From Pseudomonas sp. TCU-HL1 (GTDB lineage Bacteria > Pseudomonadota > Gammaproteobacteria > Pseudomonadales > Pseudomonadaceae): a stretch of DNA of 64,000 bases. The translations under genes and the position numbers were made by a program. The notes under the pieces are model-generated. The model saw only the letters and a program-made list of their open reading frames with translations, ran no database searches and was not told the DNA's origin. The stretch is from the NCBI RefSeq assembly GCF_001708505.1, contig NZ_CP015992.1, positions 2,418,001 through 2,482,000 on the forward strand. Direction: 5' to 3'. This document shows, piece by piece, positions 8,857 through 16,826 of the stretch; the stretch's first letter is position 1; every line of letters starts with the position of its first letter.

Positions 8857-8911
8857 GGTTTCTGCTCATCGTTGTGGATTGGCCTACGAGAGGTCGCGCA
8901 TGGTGACTGGT

Positions 8912-9637
8912 TCAGCCGACCATCGCACCGCCGCCATTCACGCCGAGGATCTGACCTGTCATGAAGCTAGCCTGGTCAGAGGCCAGGAAGGCCACGACGT
9001 TGGCAATCTCTTCGGCAGATCCCAATCGTTGCAAAGGATAGCGCGCGGCTTCTTCGCGAATGTAGTCCTCGCCCATTCGCTCGACCATGGGGGTCAGCGT
9101 GCCACCAGGGGCGACGGAGTTTACCCGCACCTGCCAAGGCGCCAACTCCCTTGCCAGCGACTTGCTGAAGGCAATAATGCCCCCCTTCGCTGCCGAGTAG
9201 TGGCAAAGGTTGACGCAGCCAAGCTGGCCGAGATCCGAAGCGATATTGATGATCGCGCCGCTGCCCTGTCGTTTCATTAAGGCTGCAGCCCCCTTGGAGA
9301 ACAGGAAAGCGCCATGAAGATGGACGCGAATCATTCGGTCCCACTGTTCCAGGCTCAGCTCAGTGATCGGCGCTTCGAAGAGAATGCCGGCGTTATTGAC
9401 CAATACATCCAGGCGGTCTAGGCCTTCGAAAGCGTGGGCGGCAGTGCTTGGGTCGGATACGTCTCCCAAAGCTACGCGTGCCTGGACTCCACAATCACGC
9501 AGCTCCTCGGTGACTGCCTGAAGGTCTGTGCTATCTGTCAGGTCATTCAGAATCGCGATGTCGCCGGCTTCACCCAAGCGGAGTGCGACAGCCCTGCCGA
9601 TGCCATTTGCAGCACCGGTTACGAGATAGGTTTTCAT
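8912..9637 (-). CDS. Short-chain dehydrogenase/reductase (SDR)
   Basis: The 241-residue classical SDR has the cofactor motif TGAANGIG at residues 7-14, the NNAG motif (LVNNAGI), a catalytic Ser region (IINIASDLG) and YSAAK (Tyr and Lys). The C-terminal GQILGVNGGGAM is typical of FabG-like members. It sits 14 bp after the epimerase gene in the operon. In a catabolic setting it would oxidise an alcohol intermediate or reduce a keto group, with NAD(P). The substrate is unknown. Confidence 0.92.
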   Translation of the reverse strand: MKTYLVTGAANGIGRAVALRLGEAGDIAILNDLTDSTDLQAVTEELRDCGVQARVALGDVSDPSTAAHAFEGLDRLDVLVNNAGILFEAPITELSLEQWDRMIRVHLHGAFLFSKGAAALMKRQGSGAIINIASDLGQLGCVNLCHYSAAKGGIIAFSKSLARELAPWQVRVNSVAPGGTLTPMVERMGEDYIREEAARYPLQRLGSAEEIANVVAFLASDQASFMTGQILGVNGGGAMVG

Positions 9638-9651
9638 GAGTGATTCCCCAG

Positions 9652-10575
9652 TCAGTAAGGATGTTCGACAAGCCAGTCGGCGTAGCTGGCGAGACCTTCG
9701 CTAAGGCTGAATCGAGGCTGATAGCCAAGCTGTTCAATCGCCGCCGTGATATCGAAACGTGCGTTGGCATCGAGAACGGGGATGGTGCCTGGGCCGATTT
9801 CCAGCCGGGCCTGGGGGAACAGGCTGAGCACGTGCTGAGCAACATCACGGTAGCTTTCCTGCTCGTCAGCCGTCACGTTGAACACGCGTTGCTTCAGGCG
9901 CTCGACCGGTACCTGAGCGGCGAGGATGCAGGCTTGCGCGACATCGCTGACATGTACGTACTGCAGCAGGTAGTCACCACCCTCTGCTTCGTAGAGGGCA
10001 ACACCATCAATGGCGTGGCGCAGCAGAGACTTCAGGTAGCACTGCATGAACTGACCGGGACCATAGATCCAACCGGGACGCAGCGAGATCACATCAATCT
10101 CGTACAAGTCGCCGTACACCTTGCCGAGCTTCTCTGTGAAGACCTTGGTGCATCCATAGGGCGTCGTCGGCTCCAGGGCGGCGGACTCATCAATCACGCC
10201 GAGGCCCTGATTGTGCCCATATGCACATTCCGAGCTGAGGTTGACGATCCGGCCGATCCCGCTCAGGCGCGCGCACTCGAAGACATGGGTGGTTCCCAGT
10301 GCGTTGGTGAGCACTGTCTGCAGTGGAATCCGACGGGAGTCGACGGGGTGAGAAATCGCCGCGGTATGGATGATCGCAGTTGGTTTGAACTCCTGGCACG
10401 CCTGGAGCAGCGTTGCCAAATCAGCGAGGTCCCCCTGCACATAGCTGTAGCCTTTGTCGGCTATCGCGCTGGTGAGGCTTCGATCGAATCCAAGTACGGC
10501 ATGACCTGCTGCCAGCAACTGGCGGACCACTTCCTGGCCCAAGAAACCATTGGAGCCGGTTACCAGATAGTTCAT
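9652..10575 (-). CDS. NAD-dependent epimerase/dehydratase family protein
   Basis: The 307-residue extended SDR has the N-terminal TGSNGFLG dinucleotide motif, a central AAISHP segment, the active-site pattern YGCTK (Tyr and Lys), and RPGWIYGPG downstream, as in nucleotide-sugar epimerase-like enzymes. Members of this family also act on small non-nucleotide substrates. It is 11 bp downstream of the deacetylase-fold gene. Finding it beside a ureohydrolase and an amidohydrolase-type enzyme is unusual and suggests a substrate with a polyol, sugar or hydroxy-acid part. Confidence 0.9.
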   Translation of the reverse strand: MNYLVTGSNGFLGQEVVRQLLAAGHAVLGFDRSLTSAIADKGYSYVQGDLADLATLLQACQEFKPTAIIHTAAISHPVDSRRIPLQTVLTNALGTTHVFECARLSGIGRIVNLSSECAYGHNQGLGVIDESAALEPTTPYGCTKVFTEKLGKVYGDLYEIDVISLRPGWIYGPGQFMQCYLKSLLRHAIDGVALYEAEGGDYLLQYVHVSDVAQACILAAQVPVERLKQRVFNVTADEQESYRDVAQHVLSLFPQARLEIGPGTIPVLDANARFDITAAIEQLGYQPRFSLSEGLASYADWLVEHPY

Positions 10576-10586
10576 CTACAGAATCC

Positions 10587-11417
10587 TCAGTAAGGGTGCA
10601 TGGGCAGCTCGATGTTCCCGGCACGCCAGTGGGCGTGGACGGTGTCCGGGGTGCAGAACCACAGGTCTTCGTGGGAGCGCATCAGCTGGATCAGGCGCTC
10701 CAGCATCATCAGTCGCGAGGGTCTGCCGATCACCTCAGGGTGCATGGTGAGCATGAAGTGACTGCCGAACTCGCGCATTCCGGCGAGCTCGGCCGCCCAC
10801 AAGCGGTAGACCTTGTCGGGCTCTTCGATCACGCCACCGACGGCGGGCTCGGCGGAATAGGCGAATTGCTCAAAATCATCGAGCAGCCAGCTGACGGGCA
10901 ACTCGAGCAGACTGTGCTCAGGTCCACCTACGAGGTAAGGACGGTCATCTCCCATGAGGCTGCTGTCGGTATGGAAGCCCAGCTCGATCAGTGACTGGAC
11001 CACATCCGGAGTGATTTCCCAGAGCGGCGCCCGGTAGTGGCAGACCTCTCGGTCAATGGTCTGCTCCAGAATGGCCTTGCTGTCCGTCAGGATCTGCAGG
11101 TTCTGAGCCGAGTCCATTTCATCCACGCGCTCGTGGTAGAAACCGTGGCAGCCGATTCCGTGCCCGGCCTTGGCGATGCTGCGCACGACCTCCGGATCGA
11201 TTTGCGCGATACGGCCAGGGATATAGAACTGCGCCCGTATTTCGTACCGTTCGAGCAGGTCAAGCAGGCGCGGTACGGCGACTCGCCGACCGTATGCGCC
11301 CATGGACAGCAACGAAAGACGGCGGCCATTCATGCTGGACGATTCCCAGGCAGATTCCGCATCGAGGTCGAAGGAGAGAGTGGCGGCGAAGCGTTTGTTG
11401 TTTGGCCAGATGACCAT
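10587..11417 (-). CDS. Polysaccharide deacetylase-family hydrolase (NodB fold)
   Basis: From the ATG at 11417 (GAGGA upstream) the protein has 276 residues. NodB-homology motifs are visible: FDLDAESAW (motif 1 Asp), HGIGCHGFYHERV (the two metal His), YRAPLWEIT (motif 3) and LTMHPEVIGRP (the late His). It lacks a signal peptide, so it is cytoplasmic. That, with its metabolic neighbours, points to the subgroup that hydrolyses amide bonds in small molecules (PuuE allantoinase, cyclic imidases) more than to peptidoglycan or chitin deacetylases. The substrate assignment is inferred. Confidence 0.85.
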   Translation of the reverse strand: MVIWPNNKRFAATLSFDLDAESAWESSSMNGRRLSLLSMGAYGRRVAVPRLLDLLERYEIRAQFYIPGRIAQIDPEVVRSIAKAGHGIGCHGFYHERVDEMDSAQNLQILTDSKAILEQTIDREVCHYRAPLWEITPDVVQSLIELGFHTDSSLMGDDRPYLVGGPEHSLLELPVSWLLDDFEQFAYSAEPAVGGVIEEPDKVYRLWAAELAGMREFGSHFMLTMHPEVIGRPSRLMMLERLIQLMRSHEDLWFCTPDTVHAHWRAGNIELPMHPY

Positions 11418-11509
11418 TGGAGAACGTCCTCTTTGTGGCTGCTCTCGCGCCTGGCCGGGCGGTATTCGCCAGTCCTGCCAGGCGTGGTGCTGATAGACAG
11501 GTCGAGCGG

Positions 11510-12463
11510 TCACCGCTTGGCGATGGACTCGGCGAGGATGCACATCAGCTCGAACATCATCGTTGCCCCCACCAAAGCGGTGGAGCCGCCTTGGTCAAAC
11601 GGTGGGGACACTTCCACGACGTCGGCGCCGACCAGATTCAGGCCACGAAGGCCTCGAATCATTTGCTGAGCCTCGAGTGTTGTCATGCCGCCAATCTCAG
11701 GGGTGCCAGTGCCTGGCGCGAATGCCGGATCCAGCACATCGACGTCGAACGTGATGTAGGTCGGGCCATCCCCCACGACCCGACGCGCCTCGGCAAGGGT
11801 CGCCTCAACGCCAATATCGGCGAACTCTTCCATGTGGATGACGCGAATCCCGCACTCCTCGGCGAAGGCTTCATCGTCAGCCGAGTAGATGGAACCACGA
11901 ATACCGATCTGCACCGTCCGCTTCGGGTCCAGCAGGCCTTCCTCGATTGCGCGGCGGAAAGGCGTCCCATGGGTATAGGGGTTGTCGCCAAAGTAGCGAT
12001 CGTTGGTATCGGAGTGCGCGTCGAAATGCACCATTCCAATAGGGCGGTCGCGCGCCAGGGCGCGGAAGATCGGCAGCGTGACCAAATGGTCTCCCCCGAC
12101 TGACAGGGGAACCGTGCCCACTTCGTGGATCTGCCGGAAGAAGCCTTCGATGCGCTTCAGGGAGTCGAGCAGATCGATCGGGTTGACCGGGGCGTCGCCC
12201 AGGTCGCCGATTCGCACCAGGTCATAAGGTGCGATGCGGCTGACGTGGTGAACCTTGCGCATCAGGCTCGACATGTTTCGTACTTCGCGCGGCCCGTGGC
12301 GAGCCCCCGCACGATTGGTCGTGCCGCCGTCCCACGGGACACCGACCAGGGCGAGTTGAACCTGGCTCGGGTCTTCGAAGATGGGGAGACGCATGAAGCT
12401 CGGGATGCCGGCGAAGCGAGGAATCAGAGCGGCGTCCAGCGGCTGGGGAAAGTCATTGTGCAT
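11510..12463 (-). CDS. Agmatinase/guanidinopropionase-family ureohydrolase (GpuA-like)
   Basis: The start at 12463 (GGAG upstream) gives 317 residues. The binuclear manganese site of ureohydrolases is complete: GGDHLVT, HFDAHSDT and TFDVDVLDPAF. The N-terminal DFPQPLDAALIPRFAGIPSF and the RYFGDNPYTHGTPF segment resemble my recollection of Pseudomonas 3-guanidinopropionase and guanidinobutyrase more than E. coli SpeB. The enzyme would remove urea from a guanidino compound. It is the first gene of the leftward operon, opposite an APC permease, with the conserved element (12592-12742) between them. Exact substrate not provable here. Confidence 0.9.
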   Translation of the reverse strand: MHNDFPQPLDAALIPRFAGIPSFMRLPIFEDPSQVQLALVGVPWDGGTTNRAGARHGPREVRNMSSLMRKVHHVSRIAPYDLVRIGDLGDAPVNPIDLLDSLKRIEGFFRQIHEVGTVPLSVGGDHLVTLPIFRALARDRPIGMVHFDAHSDTNDRYFGDNPYTHGTPFRRAIEEGLLDPKRTVQIGIRGSIYSADDEAFAEECGIRVIHMEEFADIGVEATLAEARRVVGDGPTYITFDVDVLDPAFAPGTGTPEIGGMTTLEAQQMIRGLRGLNLVGADVVEVSPPFDQGGSTALVGATMMFELMCILAESIAKR

Positions 12464-12591
12464 ACGATTACTCCATGCGTGCTCGTCAGACAGCAGCGCG
12501 CATTCGGGTATTGAAAGTCCGATAGCGGTACCCGGAGCTCTCAGCGGCACAAGACGGGGCGAATATGGCAGCCCTACCGAGTAAGGCTCGT

Positions 12592-12742
12592 TCGCTGATC
12601 CCATGTGCATTTATGGCACTTATTGAGAGCACCACGGGCCAGGACAGGATGGTGCGAGGCTCGGGGGGAATAAATCCCGCGATACGCAACCTGACTTTCA
12701 CCAAAGCGAAAGTGCGTTGATGGTGCGGTCTTTCACTTTCGC
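12592..12742. promoter_or_regulatory. Conserved non-coding element, copy 2, with extra half-sites
   Basis: 12592-12701 is the second copy of the element at 7468-7578. Four related half-sites follow: GACTTTCAC (12693-12701), GCGAAAGTG (12706-12714) and, 19 bp on, its perfect inverse CACTTTCGC (12734-12742), with ACTTTC/GAAAGT also able to pair at 12694-12713. The element lies between the ureohydrolase operon (leftward) and the APC permease (rightward), as expected for a shared operator. Alternative pairings of the same GAAAGT arm are mutually exclusive if the region is transcribed. Confidence 0.6.
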
Positions 12743-12848
12743 TTCCGTAGAAGCTGACTTAAGGAGGTCAGGATTTTTGGTTGAGTGGCTGGGCCGTACC
12801 TTTCATCGAGGCGCCTCCCGACTAAAAACAACAGCGAGACCGCACGAC

Positions 12849-14279
12849 ATGAAACTCCACGACCTCATCGGTTATGACCGGCACGGTACGATCAGGGAGC
12901 TCGACACGGGCTTGAACAAAGGCAAGCTCGGCACCAAGGACGTTGTTTTTTCCGCACTTGGCTTCAATGCCCCCGCATGGGTGGCCGCTTCGTCCATGTC
13001 CATCCTGTATTCCATTTCTGGCCAACAGGCGCCGCTGGCGATTCTGATCGCGTTCTTCTTTCCGATGCTGGTTCTGGCCGTGTGCATGGTCTCGCTCACC
13101 CGGCATGCTCCGTCGGCCGGCGGTATCTTCACCTTCTGCTCCCGTTTTCTGCACCCGAACTGCGGTGTCATCCTGGGCTGGACCTACGCCATCGCGTGCA
13201 TGGCGGTCACGCCGATGTGCGCGGTGATCGGTACGCAGTACATCCAGGCGCTGTTCCCGGCGCTTCAAGGCGAACTGCAGGCGAAGGTCATTAGCACCGC
13301 GATGATTCTGGTTTTCCTCGTCGTTTCATCGCGTGGGGTTGGAGTAACGGCGCGGGTTGCCGCCACGTTCCTGATCTTCGAGATCGCCGTCGTTGCCGGC
13401 TTGGGTTTACTGGGGATCGCCAACCCCCAAACCACAGGGCTTTCGGTTGCGACCATGTATTCCCTTGAGAGCGCCGGCGGGCTCGCCGCGATAGGCCCTG
13501 GCGTGCTGTTCGGCGTATGGATGCTGGCGAACTTCGACTCGGCCATCAATTACATTGAGGAAGCTCGCGTACCGGTGCGAACCGTTCAGCGTTCCCTCTT
13601 GATTGTCTTGAGCTCGGCCTTCCTCATTTACAGCCTCGCCGCTATAGGCTGGCAGTTCGCGGTACCGGTCGAGAAGCTTGCCGCGATCGTCGAAAATGGC
13701 AATGGCGGTCCCATCGCTGTAGTTGCCGAGACCTACTTGCCACCGGCGATGGCGTGGATTGCCTTGTTCGTCGTCATCACATCGGCTTGTGCCGGACTGC
13801 AGATTTCCTCCAATTCCGCTGCGCGGACGCTCTACCGTATGAGCGAAGAAGGGCATCTGCCTTTCGTCCTGCGAGTGGTCAATCGCTTCAAGGCGCCCTG
13901 GATCACTTTGGTGCTGGTGTCGGCGGTGGGGATCGTGCTGGTTTGGTGGAAGCCTATTGGCAAGATCATCTGGTACTACGACGTCATTACCATCACGCTG
14001 GTGTTGTCCTACATCTCTGCACTTGCCGCATTCATCGTAATGAGCTGGAAGAAGCAGAAACCGCTGGTTGCGGCGGGGCTTTCGGCTTTGGCGCTCATGG
14101 CCATCCTGGTACTCGCCTACATCGGTTATATGGCCGGTGCGAGTCCGGTTTCGCCAGAGGACATCTACACGGCCTGGTACCTCGGTGGATTTGCAATCAT
14201 CAGCGGTGCCTTAATCGCGGTGCTGAGTCGTTTTTTCGGCACAAATAAGCTGCGGGGCAGCTCTCTGGAAGTCTCGTAA
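12849..14279 (+). CDS. APC-family amino acid/amine permease
   Basis: The start at 12849 gives 476 residues; the open frame extends 44 codons further upstream, but that part runs through the control element and is unlike a permease. About 12 transmembrane segments are evident. The N-terminal LGTKDVVFSALGFNAPAWV and the NSAARTLYRMSEEGHLPFV loop are typical of APC transporters for amino acids or polyamines. It is divergent from the ureohydrolase and probably supplies its substrate. No strong ribosome site is visible. Confidence 0.9.
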   Translation: MKLHDLIGYDRHGTIRELDTGLNKGKLGTKDVVFSALGFNAPAWVAASSMSILYSISGQQAPLAILIAFFFPMLVLAVCMVSLTRHAPSAGGIFTFCSRFLHPNCGVILGWTYAIACMAVTPMCAVIGTQYIQALFPALQGELQAKVISTAMILVFLVVSSRGVGVTARVAATFLIFEIAVVAGLGLLGIANPQTTGLSVATMYSLESAGGLAAIGPGVLFGVWMLANFDSAINYIEEARVPVRTVQRSLLIVLSSAFLIYSLAAIGWQFAVPVEKLAAIVENGNGGPIAVVAETYLPPAMAWIALFVVITSACAGLQISSNSAARTLYRMSEEGHLPFVLRVVNRFKAPWITLVLVSAVGIVLVWWKPIGKIIWYYDVITITLVLSYISALAAFIVMSWKKQKPLVAAGLSALALMAILVLAYIGYMAGASPVSPEDIYTAWYLGGFAIISGALIAVLSRFFGTNKLRGSSLEVS

Positions 14280-14532
14280 TCGTCGGGGGCCGCGCCGTGC
14301 GAGAAAGGCGCACGGCTAAGCACTGGTGGCCGAGGAGCAGCGGACTCCTCCCCACCCAGAACGTCTGCTTTTGGCTGGATTTTGCCAGCCACCAACGGCA
14401 GTTGTTGGCTGACTCTGTTGAAAAAGATGATGTCGCTCCGTGTCACCTGCACGGAATCGCAAAAACGACCTATTTAGGCATTGCTACGCAATATCTGGAG
14501 CAGTTCAGCCTCCGCAACGACTCAGATTTTCA

Positions 14533-14866
14533 ATCTCAGCCACGCACTCGCTTGAGCGAGGGCGGTGCTGTCGCTGTTGCGGCTGCGGGGTACGGCGCCT
14601 TCCAGTGAAGAAGAGCGGCAGCTGCTGCGCAGCGCGGCGCCGGTGGTTGGGCAGGTGGTGTGTTCGGCCGGGATGTCTTGACCAGGCGGGAGCGTGAGGT
14701 GGCGCGGTTGCTGCTGGAGGGGCACTCCAATTTCTCGGCGTCGCAGCGGCTGAGTATCAGCCCGGGCACGGTGAGGGTGCACCGGCGCAATCTCTACGAG
14801 AAGCTGGAGATCGGCAGCCAGGCGCAACTGTTGGCAGTGTTCGTGCGGCAGTTGACGGGGGCTTGA
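14533..14866 (+). pseudogene. LuxR-type regulator relic
   Basis: 14660-14866 encodes an intact LuxR C-terminal DNA-binding domain (LTRREREVARLLLEGHSNFS, SISPGTVRVHRRNLYEKLEI). The matching upstream part (SEEERQLLRSAAPVVGQVV, 14604 onward) is in another frame and is preceded by a stop codon in LSHALA. The segment between GQVV and FGRDVLTRRE is missing. This is a truncated gene with at least one frameshift and one internal deletion. A short HTH-only protein from the GTG at 14660 is conceivable but lacks a good ribosome site. Confidence 0.75.
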
Positions 14867-14907
14867 AAGAGGGGGCTGATCTCATGTGCGCCGCCGGAAC
14901 CCCACTT

Positions 14908-14959
14908 CTTTACGCATTCTTGATGCCCCGCAGTCCCACTGGGTCTCGTTCCTTTACGC
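14908..14959 (+). promoter_or_regulatory. Direct repeats CTTTACGC upstream of kdpF
   Basis: CTTTACGC occurs at 14908-14915 and again at 14952-14959, 44 bp apart (about four helical turns), within the 110 bp before kdpF. The flanks are also alike (TTC before, TC after). KdpE is the expected activator of this operon and such phased T-rich repeats would suit a response regulator, but binding is inferred from position only. Confidence 0.4.
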
Positions 14960-15015
14960 CCTCCGTTTCGACAATGGCTCCACAGCGGCAAAGACCGCAT
15001 CCAGGAGCACAAGCA

Positions 15016-15105
15016 ATGAGCATTCTCGACGGGGTGTCCCTGACTCTGGCCATGGGACTTTTCATCTTTCTGTTGGTGGCGCTGCTGCGCGCCGAGCGCG
15101 GCTAG
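15016..15105 (+). CDS. kdpF: K+-transporting ATPase small subunit KdpF
   Basis: The 29-residue peptide (MSILDGVSLTLAMGLFIFLL...) is a single membrane helix ending in LLRAERG, the usual size and pattern of KdpF, which stabilises the KdpABC complex in the inner membrane. It is 8 bp before kdpA, and its stop codon lies in the TAGGAGG that also serves as the kdpA ribosome site. It is the first gene of the operon. Confidence 0.9.
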   Translation: MSILDGVSLTLAMGLFIFLLVALLRAERG

Positions 15106-15113
15106 GAGGCCAC

Positions 15114-16814
15114 ATGCAACTTCAGGACATCGGCCTCATCCTGGCCTTCTTCGTGCTGGTGCTGGCACCGGCGCCCTTCCTCGGACGCTTCTACTACCGG
15201 GTGATGGAAGGACAACGCACCTTCCTGTCTCCAGTATTCGCGCCCGTGGAGCGTTTCTGCTACCGCATTGCCGGCGTCGACGCCGAGCGCGAACAGGACT
15301 GGAAGGGCTATTGCGCGGCCCTGCTGACCTTCAACCTCGCCGGGCTGGTGCTGCTCTTCGCCATCCTCATGCTGCAAGGCGCGTTGCCGCTGAACCCGCA
15401 GAAGCTGCCTGGCCTGGAATGGAGCCTGGCGTTCAATACCGCCGTCAGCTTCGTCACCAACACCAACTGGCAGGCCTATAGCGGCGAAGCCACGCTGAGC
15501 TACCTCAGCCAGATGGTCGGCCTCGGCGTGCAGAACTTCGTCAGCGCCGCCGTCGGCCTTTGCGTGCTGGTAGCCCTCGCGCGCGGCATCAGCCGCCGCA
15601 GCACCGACCGCCTGGGCAACTTCTGGGTCGACCTGACCCGTGGAACCCTCTACGGCCTGCTGCCGCTGTGCCTGGTGCTGGCGCTGTTGCTGGTCTGGCA
15701 GGGCGTTCCGCAGACCTTCTTCGATTACGCCCATGCCGTGACCCTGCAGGGCGCGGACCAGAGCATCCCCCTCGGCCCGGCCGCCAGCCAGATCGCCATC
15801 AAGCAACTGGGCACCAACGGCGGCGGCTTCTTCGGCGTCAACTCGGCGCACCCGTTCGAGAACCCCACCGCCTGGAGCAACCTGCTGGAGATGGCGTCCA
15901 TTATCCTGATTCCGGCGGCCCTTGTGTTTACCTTCGGCCACTACGTCAAGGACCTGCGCCAGAGCCGCGCGTTGCTGGCCTGCATGCTGGTGCTGTTCGT
16001 CATCGGCCTGGGCGTGGCGCTGTACAGCGAACACCAGCCGAATCCGGCCCTGGCCGCGCTGCCCATTGAGCAGACCGGCTCTCTGGAAGGCAAGGAAAGC
16101 CGCTTCGGCATCGCCGCTTCGGCGCTCTGGGCGGTGACCACCACGGCCGCGTCCAACGGCTCGGTCAACGCCATGCATGACAGCTTCAGCGCCCTGGGCG
16201 GGATGATCCCGATGTTCAACATGATGCTTGGCGAGATCGTCTTCGGCGGCGTCGGCGCGGGACTCTACGGGATGCTGCTGTTCGTGCTGATCGCCGTGTT
16301 CCTTGCCGGCCTGATGATCGGCCGCACCCCGGAATACCTCGGCAAGAAGTTGGAAGCCCGCGAAGTGCGCCTGCTGGTGGCGACGCTGCTGGTGATGCCG
16401 GTGGGTGTGCTGGTGTTCTGCGGTCTGGCCATCAGCCTCGACGGGCCGGCAGCCTCCATCACCAATCCAGGCGCCCACGGCTTCAGCCAGGCCCTATATG
16501 CCTACACCTCGGGTACCGCCAACAACGGTTCCGCATTTGCCGGCTTCGGCGCGAACGCGCCGTTCCATAACGTGGTGATCGGCCTGGCGATGATCCTCGG
16601 ACGCTTCGGCTACATCCTCCCGGTACTGGCCATCGCCGGCAGCCTGGCGATGAAGAAGCGCGCACCCGTGGGCGCCAACAGCTTCCCCACCCATGGTCCG
16701 CTGTTCGTCACCCTGCTGACCCTGACCATCCTGCTGGTGGGCGGCCTGACTTTCCTTCCGGCACTGGCCCTCGGGCCGATCGCTGAACACCTTGCGCTGA
16801 TCCAGGGCTTCTAA
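15114..16814 (+). CDS. kdpA: K+-transporting ATPase subunit A (KdpA)
   Basis: From the ATG at 15114 (ribosome site TAGGAGG) the protein has 566 residues, normal for KdpA, with about ten membrane helices. The four channel-like filter loops are visible: NTNWQAYSGE, TNGGGFFGVNSAHPFENPT, TTAASNGSVNAMHDS and YTSGTANNGSAFAGF. KdpA selects and conducts K+ into the P-type pump complex. Expression is expected under K+ limitation through KdpDE, encoded just downstream. Confidence 0.98.
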   Translation: MQLQDIGLILAFFVLVLAPAPFLGRFYYRVMEGQRTFLSPVFAPVERFCYRIAGVDAEREQDWKGYCAALLTFNLAGLVLLFAILMLQGALPLNPQKLPGLEWSLAFNTAVSFVTNTNWQAYSGEATLSYLSQMVGLGVQNFVSAAVGLCVLVALARGISRRSTDRLGNFWVDLTRGTLYGLLPLCLVLALLLVWQGVPQTFFDYAHAVTLQGADQSIPLGPAASQIAIKQLGTNGGGFFGVNSAHPFENPTAWSNLLEMASIILIPAALVFTFGHYVKDLRQSRALLACMLVLFVIGLGVALYSEHQPNPALAALPIEQTGSLEGKESRFGIAASALWAVTTTAASNGSVNAMHDSFSALGGMIPMFNMMLGEIVFGGVGAGLYGMLLFVLIAVFLAGLMIGRTPEYLGKKLEAREVRLLVATLLVMPVGVLVFCGLAISLDGPAASITNPGAHGFSQALYAYTSGTANNGSAFAGFGANAPFHNVVIGLAMILGRFGYILPVLAIAGSLAMKKRAPVGANSFPTHGPLFVTLLTLTILLVGGLTFLPALALGPIAEHLALIQGF

Positions 16815-16826
16815 GGGAGAACCAAC

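Noticed and set aside
12614..12632. Sigma-54-like sequence in the ureohydrolase/permease intergenic region
   Set aside because: The spacing between the GG and the TTG-like element is wrong in both copies of the conserved element.
14411..14520. GACTCTGTTGAAAAAG stretch as a possible insertion-sequence end
   Set aside because: No partner inverted end, target duplication or transposase remnant was found nearby.
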